NCBI GenBank assembly: GCA_036513415.1
Contig: DATBZA010000107.1
Span: 62,001 to 126,000 of the forward strand
DNA length: 64,000 nt
Reading direction: 5' to 3'
From: 40CM-4-68-19 sp036513415
GTDB taxonomy: Bacteria > Myxococcota > Myxococcia > Myxococcales > 40CM-4-68-19
Shown: piece after piece, positions 13,124 through 22,933 of the stretch
Position numbering within the stretch: the stretch's first letter is position 1
How the letters are laid out: each line of letters begins with the position of its first letter
The notes under the pieces: model-generated
The model's database searches: none
What the model was told of the DNA's origin: nothing
Seen by the model: only the letters and a program-made list of their open reading frames with translations
Program-made: the position numbers and the translations under genes

Positions 13124-15658
13124 ATGGCGATGAGCGAAAAAAGGGTGGCGGTTCTTCGAGCAGGGGTGCCGGTTCTTCGAACAGGAGCAGCCTCGGACAC
13201 CTTGGAGGCGCTGCGCTGGCAATACGGATGCGGTCCGGTGGACCTCACGGGCACCGCCGATGCGCTCTATGAGCGGCACCTGCTCTTCGACAACGTCGCC
13301 GATCCCGCGGCCGCCGGGACGCGTGAGCGCTACGAGGCCCTCGCGCGCTCCGTCCGGGACGTCCTCTCGCAGCGATGGGTCCGGACGGAGCAGACCTACG
13401 AGAGCTTGAACCCCAAGCGCGTCTACTACCTGTCGATGGAGTTCCTGATCGGCCGCTCGCTGTCCAACAACATCACGAATCTGCTGCTCAGTCCCTTCCT
13501 GAGCGAAGCCGTCAAGCAGAGATCCCTGGATTGGCTTGGCCCGCTCGAAGAGGAACCCGACGCCGCCCTGGGAAACGGCGGCCTCGGGCGTCTGGCTGCG
13601 TGCTTCCTCGATTCGATGGCCACCCTGCAGTTGCCGGCGATGGGGTACGGGCTCCGGTACGAGTACGGAATGTTCCGGCAATCCATCCAAGACGGTTGGC
13701 AACACGAGCAGCCCGACAACTGGCTTCGTCGCCCCGACCCGTGGGAGGTCGCGCGTCCCGACGACAAGGTCGAGATCGAGCTGAACTGCTCGTTCGAGGT
13801 CCGGGGAGGGGCGCTGAGCGCGATCCTGGGAAGGCCATCCAAGCTGATCGGCATTCCGTTCGATCGGCCCGTGGTGGGCTATGGCGGCAAGACGATCAAC
13901 ACGCTGCGCCTCTGGGCGGCGCGCGCGGGCGATTACTTCGATTTCCAGGCGTTCAGCCATGGCGACTTCGTCGCCGCGCTGGCCGAAACGCTCGCGGCCG
14001 AGTCTCTCACGCGGGTCCTCTATCCCGACGACTCCACCACCCAGGGGCAGGGGCTGCGGTTCGTGCAGGAGTACTTTCTCGTCGCCTGCTCACTCGCCGA
14101 TCTGATCCGGCGATTTCGCCGCACCAACGCGGACTGGGGTGCGCTTCCCGACAAGGCCGCCATCCAGCTCAACGATACCCACCCGTCAATCGCCGTTCCC
14201 GAGCTGATGCGGCTCCTGCTCGACGAGGCTCACCTCGGATGGGACCAGGCCTGGGACCTCACCCAACGTACGCTGGCGTATACGAACCACACGCTGCTGC
14301 CCGAGGCGCTGGAAAAATGGCCGCTGGCGTGGTTCGAGACGCTGCTCCCTCGCCACCTCGAGATCATCCTCGAGATCAACCGGCGATTGCTCGATGCGGT
14401 CCGGCGCCGCTTTCCCGGCGACGAGGGCCGTGTGGGACGCACGAGCCTGATCGAAGAAGGCCCGAGCAAACACGTCCGCATGGCCAACCTCGCCATCGTG
14501 GGCTCGCACAGCACCAACGGCGTGGCGGCGATTCACTCCGCGCTGCTGCGCTCGAACACGGTGAGGGACCTGGCCGAGACGTTTCCCGAGCGTTTCGGCA
14601 ACAAGACCAATGGCGTCACGCCGCGGCGCTGGCTGCTGCTCTCGAACCCGGCGCTGGCCAGGACCATCACTGAAAGCATCGGCGAAGACTGGATCGCCGA
14701 CCTCGGCCAGCTTGCCAGGCTCAAGCCGCTCGCCGACGACTCGAGCTTCCGCGACGCGTTCCGCTCCACCAAGCGAGCGGCCAAGTCCGCCTTCGCGGAG
14801 TGGCTCCGAGCGAGCTCGGGGCAGACGGTGGATCCCGATACCATCTTCGACAGCCAGGTGAAGCGCATCCACGAATACAAGCGGCAGCTTCTCAACGCGT
14901 TGCGGATCGTCGTGCTCTACAACCGCTTGCGGGAGGACCCGACGCTGCAGACGACGCCGCGGACTTTCCTGTTCGCCGGCAAGGCGGCGCCGGCGTACCA
15001 TCTGGCCAAGCTCATCATCAAGCTCCTGAACAACCTCGCCGGGACCATCGACGCCGATCCGTCGGTGCGTGGGAGGCTCAAGGTGATGTTCCTCCCCGAG
15101 TACTCCGTGTCCCTGGCCGAGCGGTTGATTCCAGCCACCGATGTCTCCAACCAGATCTCGACCGCCGGCTACGAGGCGAGCGGCACCAGCAACATGAAGT
15201 TCATGATGAACGGCGCGCTGACGATCGGCACCCGCGACGGCGCGACGATCGAGATGGCGCAGGAGGCCGGGGAGGAGAACTTCTTCCTCTTTGGCCTGAC
15301 GGCGGAGCAGGTTGCCGGCAGCCGCGGCTGGTACAACCCGCGCTGGCACTACGACAACCAGCCGGAGATCCGCGCGGCGCTGGACCTGATCTTCTCCGAT
15401 CACTTCAGCCGCAATGAGCCCGGCGTGTTTGCGCCGCTGCGCGACACGCTGCTGACGAGCGACCATTACATGCACCTCGCGGACCTCGGATCCTATCTCG
15501 AGGCCGATCGCAGCCTCTGCGCGCTATACGCAGACCCGGAAGCATGGGCGCGCAAGGCCATCCTGAACGTGGCCAGCTCCGGGAAGTTCTCCAGCGACCG
15601 CACCATTGCCGAGTACGCGGCCGACATCTGGCACGTCAGTCCGTGTCCGGTGCCGTGA
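13124..15658 (+). CDS. glgP: Glycogen/starch phosphorylase
   Basis: An 844-residue phosphorylase that removes terminal glucose from alpha-1,4-glucans with phosphate, giving glucose-1-phosphate. Family features: YYLSMEFLIGRSLSNN near the N-terminus, GNGGLGRLAACFLDS, the substrate loop NDTHPSIAVPELMR, RIHEYKRQLLN, and the pyridoxal-phosphate lysine in EASGTSNMKFMMNGAL (Lys692). Length agrees with E. coli GlgP/MalP. ATG 13124 has a gggagg Shine-Dalgarno directly upstream; the longer frame from 12821 overlaps the phosphatase gene in another frame and is rejected. Residues 9-22 carry a small in-frame 7-residue duplication. It is the entry enzyme of the carbon cassette, but no phosphoglucomutase lies in the window. 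Confidence 0.96.
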   Translation: MAMSEKRVAVLRAGVPVLRTGAASDTLEALRWQYGCGPVDLTGTADALYERHLLFDNVADPAAAGTRERYEALARSVRDVLSQRWVRTEQTYESLNPKRVYYLSMEFLIGRSLSNNITNLLLSPFLSEAVKQRSLDWLGPLEEEPDAALGNGGLGRLAACFLDSMATLQLPAMGYGLRYEYGMFRQSIQDGWQHEQPDNWLRRPDPWEVARPDDKVEIELNCSFEVRGGALSAILGRPSKLIGIPFDRPVVGYGGKTINTLRLWAARAGDYFDFQAFSHGDFVAALAETLAAESLTRVLYPDDSTTQGQGLRFVQEYFLVACSLADLIRRFRRTNADWGALPDKAAIQLNDTHPSIAVPELMRLLLDEAHLGWDQAWDLTQRTLAYTNHTLLPEALEKWPLAWFETLLPRHLEIILEINRRLLDAVRRRFPGDEGRVGRTSLIEEGPSKHVRMANLAIVGSHSTNGVAAIHSALLRSNTVRDLAETFPERFGNKTNGVTPRRWLLLSNPALARTITESIGEDWIADLGQLARLKPLADDSSFRDAFRSTKRAAKSAFAEWLRASSGQTVDPDTIFDSQVKRIHEYKRQLLNALRIVVLYNRLREDPTLQTTPRTFLFAGKAAPAYHLAKLIIKLLNNLAGTIDADPSVRGRLKVMFLPEYSVSLAERLIPATDVSNQISTAGYEASGTSNMKFMMNGALTIGTRDGATIEMAQEAGEENFFLFGLTAEQVAGSRGWYNPRWHYDNQPEIRAALDLIFSDHFSRNEPGVFAPLRDTLLTSDHYMHLADLGSYLEADRSLCALYADPEAWARKAILNVASSGKFSSDRTIAEYAADIWHVSPCPVP
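13150..13191 (+). repeat. Two-copy 21-bp tandem repeat in the glgP N-terminus
   Basis: Two adjacent 21-bp units (13150-13170, 13171-13191) share the first ten bases GGTTCTTCGA and 16 of 21 positions. The copies are in frame and encode VLRAGVP and VLRTGAA, in the variable N-terminal tail ahead of the conserved fold. Confidence 0.6.
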
Positions 15659-15719
15659 AGGAGCCGCGCAGCGACGACGCCGTCCTGGACAAGGCAAGCT
15701 GACAGGAAAGGGGAAACCG

Positions 15720-17363
15720 ATGACGAGAATGCTGCCACTGACCGCGCGTCAATCGTGGAAGGCGCTCCAGACCCACCAGGAGAAGATCCGGGAGGTGCAC
15801 CTCCGCACGCTCTTCGACGACGACCCGACGCGCGGCGAGCGCTTCACCGCGGAGGCGGCCGGAATCCATCTCGACTACTCCAAGAATCGCGTCACGGACG
15901 AGACCCTGGCGCTGCTCCGCCGGCTGGCCGAGGAGTCCGGCCTGCGCGAACGCATCGATGCCATGTTCCGGGGAGACAAGATCAACCTGACGGAAAACAG
16001 ATCCGTCCTGCATGTCGCCCTGCGCGCCCCGCGCGGCAAGGCGATCGTCGTGGACGGCAAGGACGTGGTGCCCGACGTCCACGCCGTGCTCGGCGCGATG
16101 ACCGACTTCTCCAATCGGGTGCGGAGCGGCGCGTGGAAGGGGCACACCGGCAAGCGCATTCGCAACGTGGTCAACATCGGCATCGGCGGCTCAGACCTCG
16201 GCCCCGTGATGGCCTACGAGGCGCTCAAGCACTACAGCGATCGCGCGATGGCCTTTCGCTTCGTCTCGAACGTAGATGGGACCGATCTGGTGGAGGCGAC
16301 CCGCGACCTGGACCCTGCGGAGACGCTCTTCATCGTTTCCTCGAAGACCTTCACCACGCTGGAAACGATGACCAACGCCGAGAGCGCGCGCCAGTGGTTG
16401 CTCAAGGAGCTCGGCGGAGACGTCAAGGCGGTGTCCAAGCATTTCGTCGCCGTCTCCACCAACGCCAAGAAGGTCTCGGAGTTCGGCATCGACACCGCGA
16501 ACATGTTTGGATTCTGGGACTGGGTGGGCGGGCGCTATTCGATGGACTCGGCGATCGGTCTGTCGACGATGCTCGCCGTCGGTCCCGAGAATTTCCGCGC
16601 TCTGCTGGATGGCTTCCACCAGATGGACGAGCACTTCCGCACCGCCCCATTCGAGCGCAACCTGCCGGTGCTCCTCGGCCTGTTGACGGTGTGGTACGCG
16701 GATTTCTTCGACGCCGAGACGGTGGCCGTGCTGCCCTACGAGCAATACCTGAAGCGTTTCCCCGCCTACCTGCAGCAGCTGGCGATGGAAAGCAACGGCA
16801 AGCACGTCACCCGCGAGGGAGACGAGATCAGCTATCCGACCGGGCCCATCTACTGGGGCGAGCCGGGAACAAACGGGCAGCACTCGTTCTACCAGCTGAT
16901 CCATCAAGGCACCCGTCTCATTCCCTGCGACTTCATTGCCTTCTCCGAAACGCTGAATCCGCTCGGCCGCCACCACGACATGCTGCTCGCGAACGTGTTC
17001 GCGCAGACCGAGGCGCTGGCCTTCGGGAAGACGCGCGAGCAGGTGAAAGCGGAAGGAACGGCGGACAGCCTCGTTCCCCATCGCGTATTCAAGGGGAACC
17101 GCCCGTCGAACACCATCCTCGCCGAGCGGCTGACGCCGGAGACCCTTGGCAAGCTGGTCGCGCTCTACGAGCACAGCGTGTTCACCCAGGGCATGATCTG
17201 GGACGTCGACTCCTTCGATCAGTGGGGAGTCGAGCTGGGCAAGGTGCTGGCCCAGCGGATCATCCCGGAGCTCGAGAGCGAGACGGAGCCCGCGCTCCGT
17301 CACGACAGCTCGACGAACGCGCTCATCCGGCGCTACCGGACGCGCAAGGGCGCCGTGCGATGA
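15720..17363 (+). CDS. pgi: Glucose-6-phosphate isomerase
   Basis: A 547-residue enzyme interconverting glucose-6-P and fructose-6-P, of normal length for the long bacterial form (E. coli 549). Signatures: VNIGIGGSDLGPVMAYEALK, the sugar-phosphate loop SKTFTTLETMTNA, FGFWDWVGGRYSMDSAIGLS, and the C-terminal GVELGK segment with QHSFYQLIHQGT before it. ATG 15720 has aggaaagggg upstream; the longer frame from 15606 overlaps glgP. It follows glgP by 61 bp, and its TGA overlaps the start of the aldolase gene (ATGA), so it belongs to the same transcription unit and connects glycogen-derived glucose-6-P to glycolysis. Confidence 0.97.
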   Translation: MTRMLPLTARQSWKALQTHQEKIREVHLRTLFDDDPTRGERFTAEAAGIHLDYSKNRVTDETLALLRRLAEESGLRERIDAMFRGDKINLTENRSVLHVALRAPRGKAIVVDGKDVVPDVHAVLGAMTDFSNRVRSGAWKGHTGKRIRNVVNIGIGGSDLGPVMAYEALKHYSDRAMAFRFVSNVDGTDLVEATRDLDPAETLFIVSSKTFTTLETMTNAESARQWLLKELGGDVKAVSKHFVAVSTNAKKVSEFGIDTANMFGFWDWVGGRYSMDSAIGLSTMLAVGPENFRALLDGFHQMDEHFRTAPFERNLPVLLGLLTVWYADFFDAETVAVLPYEQYLKRFPAYLQQLAMESNGKHVTREGDEISYPTGPIYWGEPGTNGQHSFYQLIHQGTRLIPCDFIAFSETLNPLGRHHDMLLANVFAQTEALAFGKTREQVKAEGTADSLVPHRVFKGNRPSNTILAERLTPETLGKLVALYEHSVFTQGMIWDVDSFDQWGVELGKVLAQRIIPELESETEPALRHDSSTNALIRRYRTRKGAVR

Positions 17364-18262
17364 CCGGGATGGCCCAGTTCACGCAGCAGCTGCAGAGGAT
17401 GAAAACGGATCCCGGGTTCATCGCGGCGCTGGATCAAAGCGGTGGGAGCACGCCCGGCGCGCTGCGCGCTTACGGAATCAAGGAAGGCGCGTGGTCCAAC
17501 GACGAGGAGATGTTCGCGCTCGTGCATCAGATGCGCACGCGCATCATCACCAGCCCGTCCTTCACCGGCGAGCGGATCCTCGGCGCCATCCTCTTCGAGA
17601 ACACCATGGACAGGGACATCGAGGGACAGCCGACCGGGGATTACCTGTGGAACGTGAAACGGGTCGTGCCCTTCCTGAAAGTCGACAAGGGCCTGGCAGC
17701 GGAGAAGGACGGTGTCCAGTTGATGAAGCCGATACCCGGGCTCGCCGCGCTGCTCGACAAGGCCAAGACGAAGCGCATCTTCGGAACCAAGATGCGCTCG
17801 TTCGTCAAGCAAGCCAACCGAGCGGGCATCCAAGGCATCGTGACCCAGCAGTTCGAGGCTGCCCGGCAGATCACCGCCGCGGGCCTCGTGCCGATCGTCG
17901 AGCCGGAAGTGGACATTCACTGTCCAGAAAAGGCCGAGGCCGAGGAGTTGCTCAAAGGGGCCATCCTCGAGAAGCTCGACGGACTGCCCGAGGGCCAGCT
18001 CGTCATGCTGAAGATCACCTTGCCGGAGAAAGACGACTTCTACAGCGAGTTCGTCAGCCATCCCAAGGTGGTGAGGGTGGTTGCGCTTTCTGGCGGTTAC
18101 ACGCGGGAAGAAGCCAACGAGCGCTTGCGGAGGAACCACGGCGTCGTGGCGAGCTTTTCACGGGCGCTGGTCGAGGGGTTGTCCGCCCCGCAATCCGACG
18201 CAGAGTACGACGCCCGGCTGGATGCAGCCGTTCGGAGCATCTTCGAGGCGTCCAACACTTGA
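17360..18262 (+). CDS. fda: Class I fructose-bisphosphate aldolase
   Basis: A 300-residue Schiff-base (class I) aldolase that splits fructose-1,6-bisphosphate into dihydroxyacetone-P and glyceraldehyde-3-P. Features of the bacterial FBA class 1 family: FIAALDQSGGSTPGAL, the lysine segments VPFLKVDKGLA and LVMLKITLPEK, EPEVDIHC and ALSGGYTREEAN. Length matches the family (about 295). The start overlaps the pgi stop as ATGA. It is cytoplasmic and metal-independent. No phosphofructokinase is in the window, so how fructose-6-P is phosphorylated cannot be told from here. Confidence 0.94.
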   Translation: MTGMAQFTQQLQRMKTDPGFIAALDQSGGSTPGALRAYGIKEGAWSNDEEMFALVHQMRTRIITSPSFTGERILGAILFENTMDRDIEGQPTGDYLWNVKRVVPFLKVDKGLAAEKDGVQLMKPIPGLAALLDKAKTKRIFGTKMRSFVKQANRAGIQGIVTQQFEAARQITAAGLVPIVEPEVDIHCPEKAEAEELLKGAILEKLDGLPEGQLVMLKITLPEKDDFYSEFVSHPKVVRVVALSGGYTREEANERLRRNHGVVASFSRALVEGLSAPQSDAEYDARLDAAVRSIFEASNT

Positions 18263-18303
18263 AGCGAAGCCGCCGAGCAATCGGCCTTGAAAAGGAGTGA
18301 GCG

Positions 18304-19338
18304 ATGCAACTCGGAATGATCGGACTTGGTCGCATGGGCGCGAACATGGCCCGGCGGCTTCTTGCAGGCGGCCACCGATGCGTGGTCTTCAGCAGGTCGG
18401 CGAACGCGGTCGAGGAGTTGAGTCGGGCCAAGGCGGTCGGCGCCTCGTCTCTGGCCGATCTCGTGAAGAAGCTGGAGACGCCGCGGGCCATCTGGCTGAT
18501 GGTCCCGGCGGCAGCCGTGGACGCGACCGTCAGCGACCTTTTGCCCCATCTCGCGCCTGGCGACATCATCATCGATGGCGGGAATTCCTATTACGTCGAC
18601 GACATCCGGCGCGCGAAGGAGCTTGCGGAGAAGGGCATCCACTACGTGGACGTCGGGACCAGCGGCGGAGTCTGGGGACGGGAGCGCGGGTACTGCCTGA
18701 TGATCGGCGGCGAGGATGCGGTGGTGAAACACCTCGATCCCATCTTCGCGCAATTGGCGCCCGGCGCCGGCGACATCCCCCGCACTCCGGGGCGGGAAGC
18801 CATCCGCGGCACGGCCGAGCAGGGATACCTGCACTGCGGACCGAACGGCGCCGGCCATTTCGTCAAGATGGTGCACAACGGAATCGAGTACGGCGTCATG
18901 GCCGCTTACGCCGAGGGACTGGGCATCTTGCGGAACGCCAACGTCGGAAAGCGAGAACACGCGGTCGACGCCGAGACCACGCCGCTGCGGGCCCCGGAGC
19001 GCTACCAGTACGACCTCGACCTTCGCGACATCACCGAGGTCTGGCGGCGCGGCAGCGTCATCGCTTCGTGGCTGCTCGATCTGACGGCAGCCGCCCTGAT
19101 CAAGGATCCCGCGCTGTCGGAGTTCTCGGGCCGGGTCTCGGACTCGGGCGAGGGACGGTGGACGATCAACGCGGCCATCGACGAGGCGGTGCCGGCGCCC
19201 GTGCTGTCCGCCGCCCTCTATCAGCGGTTCAGCTCACGCGGCGAGGCGGACTTTCAAGACCGCGTCCTGTCCGCCCTGCGGTACCAGTTCGGCGGACACC
19301 TGGAGAAGCCCGGCGGCAGCGGCGGGAGCTCACGATGA
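18304..19338 (+). CDS. gnd: 6-phosphogluconate dehydrogenase, short form
   Basis: A 344-residue oxidative decarboxylase giving ribulose-5-P from 6-phosphogluconate. The N-terminal Rossmann motif is GLGRMGANMARRL; the substrate signature region has DVGTSGGVWGRERGYCLMIGG, and the catalytic Lys/Asn segment is FVKMVHNGIEYG. It is of the short (GntZ/YqeC-like) form, about 120 residues shorter than E. coli Gnd. The segment after the second strand reads VFSRS; an Arg there is more usual in NADP-using enzymes, so the cofactor is not certain. The Shine-Dalgarno aaaaggag precedes ATG 18304. Its stop overlaps the zwf start (ATGA). Confidence 0.93.
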   Translation: MQLGMIGLGRMGANMARRLLAGGHRCVVFSRSANAVEELSRAKAVGASSLADLVKKLETPRAIWLMVPAAAVDATVSDLLPHLAPGDIIIDGGNSYYVDDIRRAKELAEKGIHYVDVGTSGGVWGRERGYCLMIGGEDAVVKHLDPIFAQLAPGAGDIPRTPGREAIRGTAEQGYLHCGPNGAGHFVKMVHNGIEYGVMAAYAEGLGILRNANVGKREHAVDAETTPLRAPERYQYDLDLRDITEVWRRGSVIASWLLDLTAAALIKDPALSEFSGRVSDSGEGRWTINAAIDEAVPAPVLSAALYQRFSSRGEADFQDRVLSALRYQFGGHLEKPGGSGGSSR

Positions 19339-20717
19339 GCGACGCCCGTTCGGATGCCCTGGTGTTCTTCGGCGCGACGGGCGACCTGGCGTTCAAGAAG
19401 ATCTTTCCGGCACTGCAGGCGATGGTGAAACGCGGCCATCTCAACGTGCCGATCATCGGCGTGGCGAAGGCGGGCTGGGGCGTCGACGAGCTCCGCGCCC
19501 GCGCGCGCGACAGCGTCAAGCAGCACGGCGGGCTGGATGCCGCGGCGTTCGACAAGCTGTCTCGACTGCTGCGCTATGTGGACGGCGACTACCGGGACGC
19601 GGCGACGTTCCAGGCCATTCGCCAGCAACTCGGTTCCGCTCAGCGCCCCGTCCACTACCTCGCCATCCCGCCCACGCTGTTCGGGCCGGTCGTGGAACAG
19701 CTCAACCGGTCAGGCTGCGCGAAAGGCGCTCGCATCATCGTCGAGAAGCCGTTCGGCGGCGATCTCTCCTCGGCGCAGGAACTCAACCGCACGCTGCTCG
19801 GCTCCTTCGACGAGAGGACGATCTTTCGCATCGACCATTACCTCGGCAAACGGCCGGTGCATCACATGTTGTTTTTCCGGTTTGCGAACCCGTTCATGGC
19901 GCCTTTCTGGAACAGGAATGACGTCGAGAGCGTCCAGATCACGATGGCCGAGGAGTTCGGGATCCAGGGAAGGGGCGCCTTCTACGACGAGACGGGCACC
20001 GTGCGCGATGTGGTGCAGAACCACCTGTTCCAGGTGCTGACCAACCTGGCCATGGAGCCTCCGGTCAGGACCGACAGCCAATCCATCCGAGACGAGAAGG
20101 TGAAAGTCCTCGAGGCGATCCCGGCCCTCGTCCCGGACAACGTCGTGCGCGGACAGTTTCGCGGTTATCGATTGGAGAAGGGAGTGGCGGCGGATTCGCA
20201 GGTGGAAACGTTCGTCGCCATGCGCCTCCAGATCGACTCCTGGCGCTGGCAGGGCGTGCCCTTCTACATCCGGGCCGGAAAGTGCCTGCCCGTGACGTGC
20301 ACGGAGATCGTCATCCGGCTCCGCCGGCCTCCCACGATCTTTCAAGGCTTCCACCTCGACTCGAACTACTGCCGCTTCCGGATCAGTCCCGACGTTACGC
20401 TCGCCCTCGGCGCGAACGTGATCGCGCCGGGACAGGAGACGCGCAGCCAGACCGCGGAAATGGTGGGGACCCAGCTCCCTGGCGCGGACGAAATGGATGC
20501 TTACGAGCGGGTCCTGGGAGACGCGATGGAGGGCGATTCCACGCTGTTCGCGCGGGAGGACTACGTCGAAGAAGCGTGGCGAATCGTCGATCCGGTGCTG
20601 AAGGTCGGCACACCCGTCTACGAATACGAGCCAGGAACCTGGGGACCAAAAGAGGTCGACTCTAAAGTCTCGCCCCCCGGAGGCTGGCAGAACCCTCCGC
20701 TGTCGGGAAGGGCGTAA
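19335..20717 (+). CDS. zwf: Glucose-6-phosphate 1-dehydrogenase
   Basis: A 460-residue enzyme oxidising glucose-6-P to 6-phosphogluconolactone with NAD(P)+. The nucleotide motif is GATGDLAFKKIFPAL (usually GASGDL.xRKL), the active-site motif FRIDHYLGK (His168), and the second catalytic His lies in VQNHLFQVL. The C-terminus AWRIVDPVL and the final YEPGTWGP are typical. It starts within the gnd stop (ATGA), so both oxidative pentose-phosphate dehydrogenases are translated together. No 6-phosphogluconolactonase gene is found next to them; the lactone may open spontaneously or through an enzyme encoded elsewhere. Confidence 0.96.
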   Translation: MSDARSDALVFFGATGDLAFKKIFPALQAMVKRGHLNVPIIGVAKAGWGVDELRARARDSVKQHGGLDAAAFDKLSRLLRYVDGDYRDAATFQAIRQQLGSAQRPVHYLAIPPTLFGPVVEQLNRSGCAKGARIIVEKPFGGDLSSAQELNRTLLGSFDERTIFRIDHYLGKRPVHHMLFFRFANPFMAPFWNRNDVESVQITMAEEFGIQGRGAFYDETGTVRDVVQNHLFQVLTNLAMEPPVRTDSQSIRDEKVKVLEAIPALVPDNVVRGQFRGYRLEKGVAADSQVETFVAMRLQIDSWRWQGVPFYIRAGKCLPVTCTEIVIRLRRPPTIFQGFHLDSNYCRFRISPDVTLALGANVIAPGQETRSQTAEMVGTQLPGADEMDAYERVLGDAMEGDSTLFAREDYVEEAWRIVDPVLKVGTPVYEYEPGTWGPKEVDSKVSPPGGWQNPPLSGRA

Positions 20718-20730
20718 GCGGAGCGGACGC

Positions 20731-22827
20731 TTGCAGGACGATGCGAGCAGCAGGGGACGAAGCGCGCCTCTGGGAGCGACGCCCTGTGACGGCGGCGTCA
20801 ACTTCAGCGTCTACTCGCGCGGAGCCACCGGCGTGGAGTTGCTGCTCTTCGACCGGGAGAACGATGCACGCGCGACCCGGGTCATCCCGCTCGACCCCGC
20901 GGCGAATCGGACTTACCACTACTGGCACGTCTTCGTGTCGGGCATTCGGCAGGGCCAGATGTACGGGTATCGCATGCACGGAGCGTGGGACCCCGCGAGC
21001 GGGATGCGCTTCGACCCGACCAAGGTGCTCCTCGATCCCTATGGCCGAGGCGTCGTGGTTCCGAAGAGCTACAGCCGCGAAGCGGCGTGCGGGGAAACCG
21101 ACACCGCCGCGTCGGCGATGAGGAGCGTCGTGGCCGACGTTTCCGCGTACGACTGGGAGGGCGATGTCCCGCTGCAACGGCCGTCGTCGCGGACCATCAT
21201 CTACGAGATGCACGTGAGAGGGTTCACGTGCCATCCCAGCTCCGGGGTTTCGGAACAAAAGCGGGGGACCTACGCCGGCGTGGTCGAGAAGATTCCCTAT
21301 CTCCAGCAGCTGGGCATCACCGCCGTCGAGTTGCTGCCGGTGTTCCAGTTCGACGCCCAGGATGCTCCGCTCGGACGGATCAACTACTGGGGATATGCGC
21401 CGATCTCGTTCTTTGCGCCGCACCACGCCTACAGCTCCGGTCAGGATCCGCTCGCCCCGATCGACGAGTTCCGCGACATGGTGAAGGCGCTCCACCGCGC
21501 AGGGATCGAGGTCATTCTCGACGTCGTGTTCAACCACACCGCGGAAGGCGACCACCGCGGACCGACGCTGAGCTTCCGCGGACTGGACAACGCCACATAC
21601 TACATCCTCGAAGAGGATCACTCACGCTACGCCAATTACAGCGGCACGGGGAATACGCTGAACGCCAATCATCCGATCGTGCGCCGGATGATCGTGGACT
21701 GCCTCCGGTACTGGGTGGAGACGATGCACGTCGACGGGTTCCGCTTCGACCTCGCGTCGATCCTGGCGCGCGATTCGTCGGGCCAGGTGATCCCGAATCC
21801 GCCGGTGCTGTGGGACATCGAGTCGGAGCCGGCGCTGGCGGGGACGAAGCTCATCGCTGAAGCATGGGATGCAGTTGGTCTGTACCAGGTGGGGACCTTC
21901 GTCGGGGACAGTTGGAAGGAATGGAACGGACGCTTCCGCGACGACGTCCGCAGCTTCTTCCGCGGCGACGAAGGCTCCATCGGCGCGTTTGTCGACCGGT
22001 TCATCGGCAGCCCGTCGTTGTACGGCCACAAGGAGCGCGAGATCGAGGAAAGCATCAACTTTGTCACGTCTCACGATGGCTTCACCCTCAACGATCTCGT
22101 CTCCTACGACCGCAAGCACAACGAAGCGAACGGCGAGGACAACCGGGACGGCGCCGACGACAACCGAAGTTGGAACTGTGGAGTGGAAGGCCCGACGGAA
22201 GATCCCGCGGTCGACAAGCTGCGAACGCGACAGGTGAAGAACTTCTTCACCGTGACGATGCTCTCCGGGGGGATGCCCATGATGCTCATGGGCGACGAAG
22301 TGCGGCGTACGCAGGGCGGCAACAACAACGCCTATTGTCAGGACAACGAGACCAGCTGGTTCGACTGGACCCTGCTCGCGAAGCGGGCCGACGTGCTCCG
22401 GTTCGTGAGCTTGCTCAATGCTCGCCGGGTCTTGCGAGACGTCGAGCACGAGCGGCAGCGGGTAGCCCTGAACCAACTGATCCGCCAGGCCGACCTGACC
22501 TGGCACGGCGTGAGACTCCACGAACCTGACTGGGGTCACGACTCGCACAGCGTGGCTTTCACGACGAAGTTCGCGAACGAACCAGGTCTCTTTCACATCA
22601 TTCTCAATGCGTACTGGGAACCGCTCGAATTCGAGCTGCCGCCGGCCGCCGGCGGCGCCGGACATCCATGGCACCGATGGATCGACACCTTTCTCGACTC
22701 TCCGCACGATATCGCTGATTGGGAGCGGGCACCCTTGGTTTCCGGCGACAGCTATCGGGCGGAACGCCGGTCCGTGGTGGTGCTGTTCGCGGGCGTCGAA
22801 CCGGCTCCTACTGCAACGCCGACGTGA
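20731..22827 (+). CDS. glgX: Glycogen debranching enzyme / isoamylase
   Basis: A 698-residue GH13 enzyme hydrolysing alpha-1,6 branches of phosphorylase-limit glycogen. It has an N-terminal CBM48-type domain (about 10-105; LGATPCDGGVNFSVYS), the TIM barrel with INYWGYAPISFFAPHHAY, VILDVVFNHTAEG, nucleophile Asp340 in GFRFDLAS, acid/base Glu377 in IAEAWDA and Asp449 in SHDGFTLNDL, and the GlgX-type loop GGNNNAYCQDNETSWFDW. The TTG start at 20731 lies 13 bp after the zwf stop with gcggag upstream; no ATG or GTG gives a complete CBM48. It completes glycogen breakdown together with GlgP. Confidence 0.95.
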   Translation: MQDDASSRGRSAPLGATPCDGGVNFSVYSRGATGVELLLFDRENDARATRVIPLDPAANRTYHYWHVFVSGIRQGQMYGYRMHGAWDPASGMRFDPTKVLLDPYGRGVVVPKSYSREAACGETDTAASAMRSVVADVSAYDWEGDVPLQRPSSRTIIYEMHVRGFTCHPSSGVSEQKRGTYAGVVEKIPYLQQLGITAVELLPVFQFDAQDAPLGRINYWGYAPISFFAPHHAYSSGQDPLAPIDEFRDMVKALHRAGIEVILDVVFNHTAEGDHRGPTLSFRGLDNATYYILEEDHSRYANYSGTGNTLNANHPIVRRMIVDCLRYWVETMHVDGFRFDLASILARDSSGQVIPNPPVLWDIESEPALAGTKLIAEAWDAVGLYQVGTFVGDSWKEWNGRFRDDVRSFFRGDEGSIGAFVDRFIGSPSLYGHKEREIEESINFVTSHDGFTLNDLVSYDRKHNEANGEDNRDGADDNRSWNCGVEGPTEDPAVDKLRTRQVKNFFTVTMLSGGMPMMLMGDEVRRTQGGNNNAYCQDNETSWFDWTLLAKRADVLRFVSLLNARRVLRDVEHERQRVALNQLIRQADLTWHGVRLHEPDWGHDSHSVAFTTKFANEPGLFHIILNAYWEPLEFELPPAAGGAGHPWHRWIDTFLDSPHDIADWERAPLVSGDSYRAERRSVVVLFAGVEPAPTATPT

Positions 22828-22933
22828 TGGGGGGCGGCGAGGCGTCATCACGAGATGGGGCACATCGCCTGCTGTGGCAGGCCGCTGCGGCGTTCTGTTA
22901 GATTCAGGCTGTGGGGAAGGGGCATGGAGGCAC

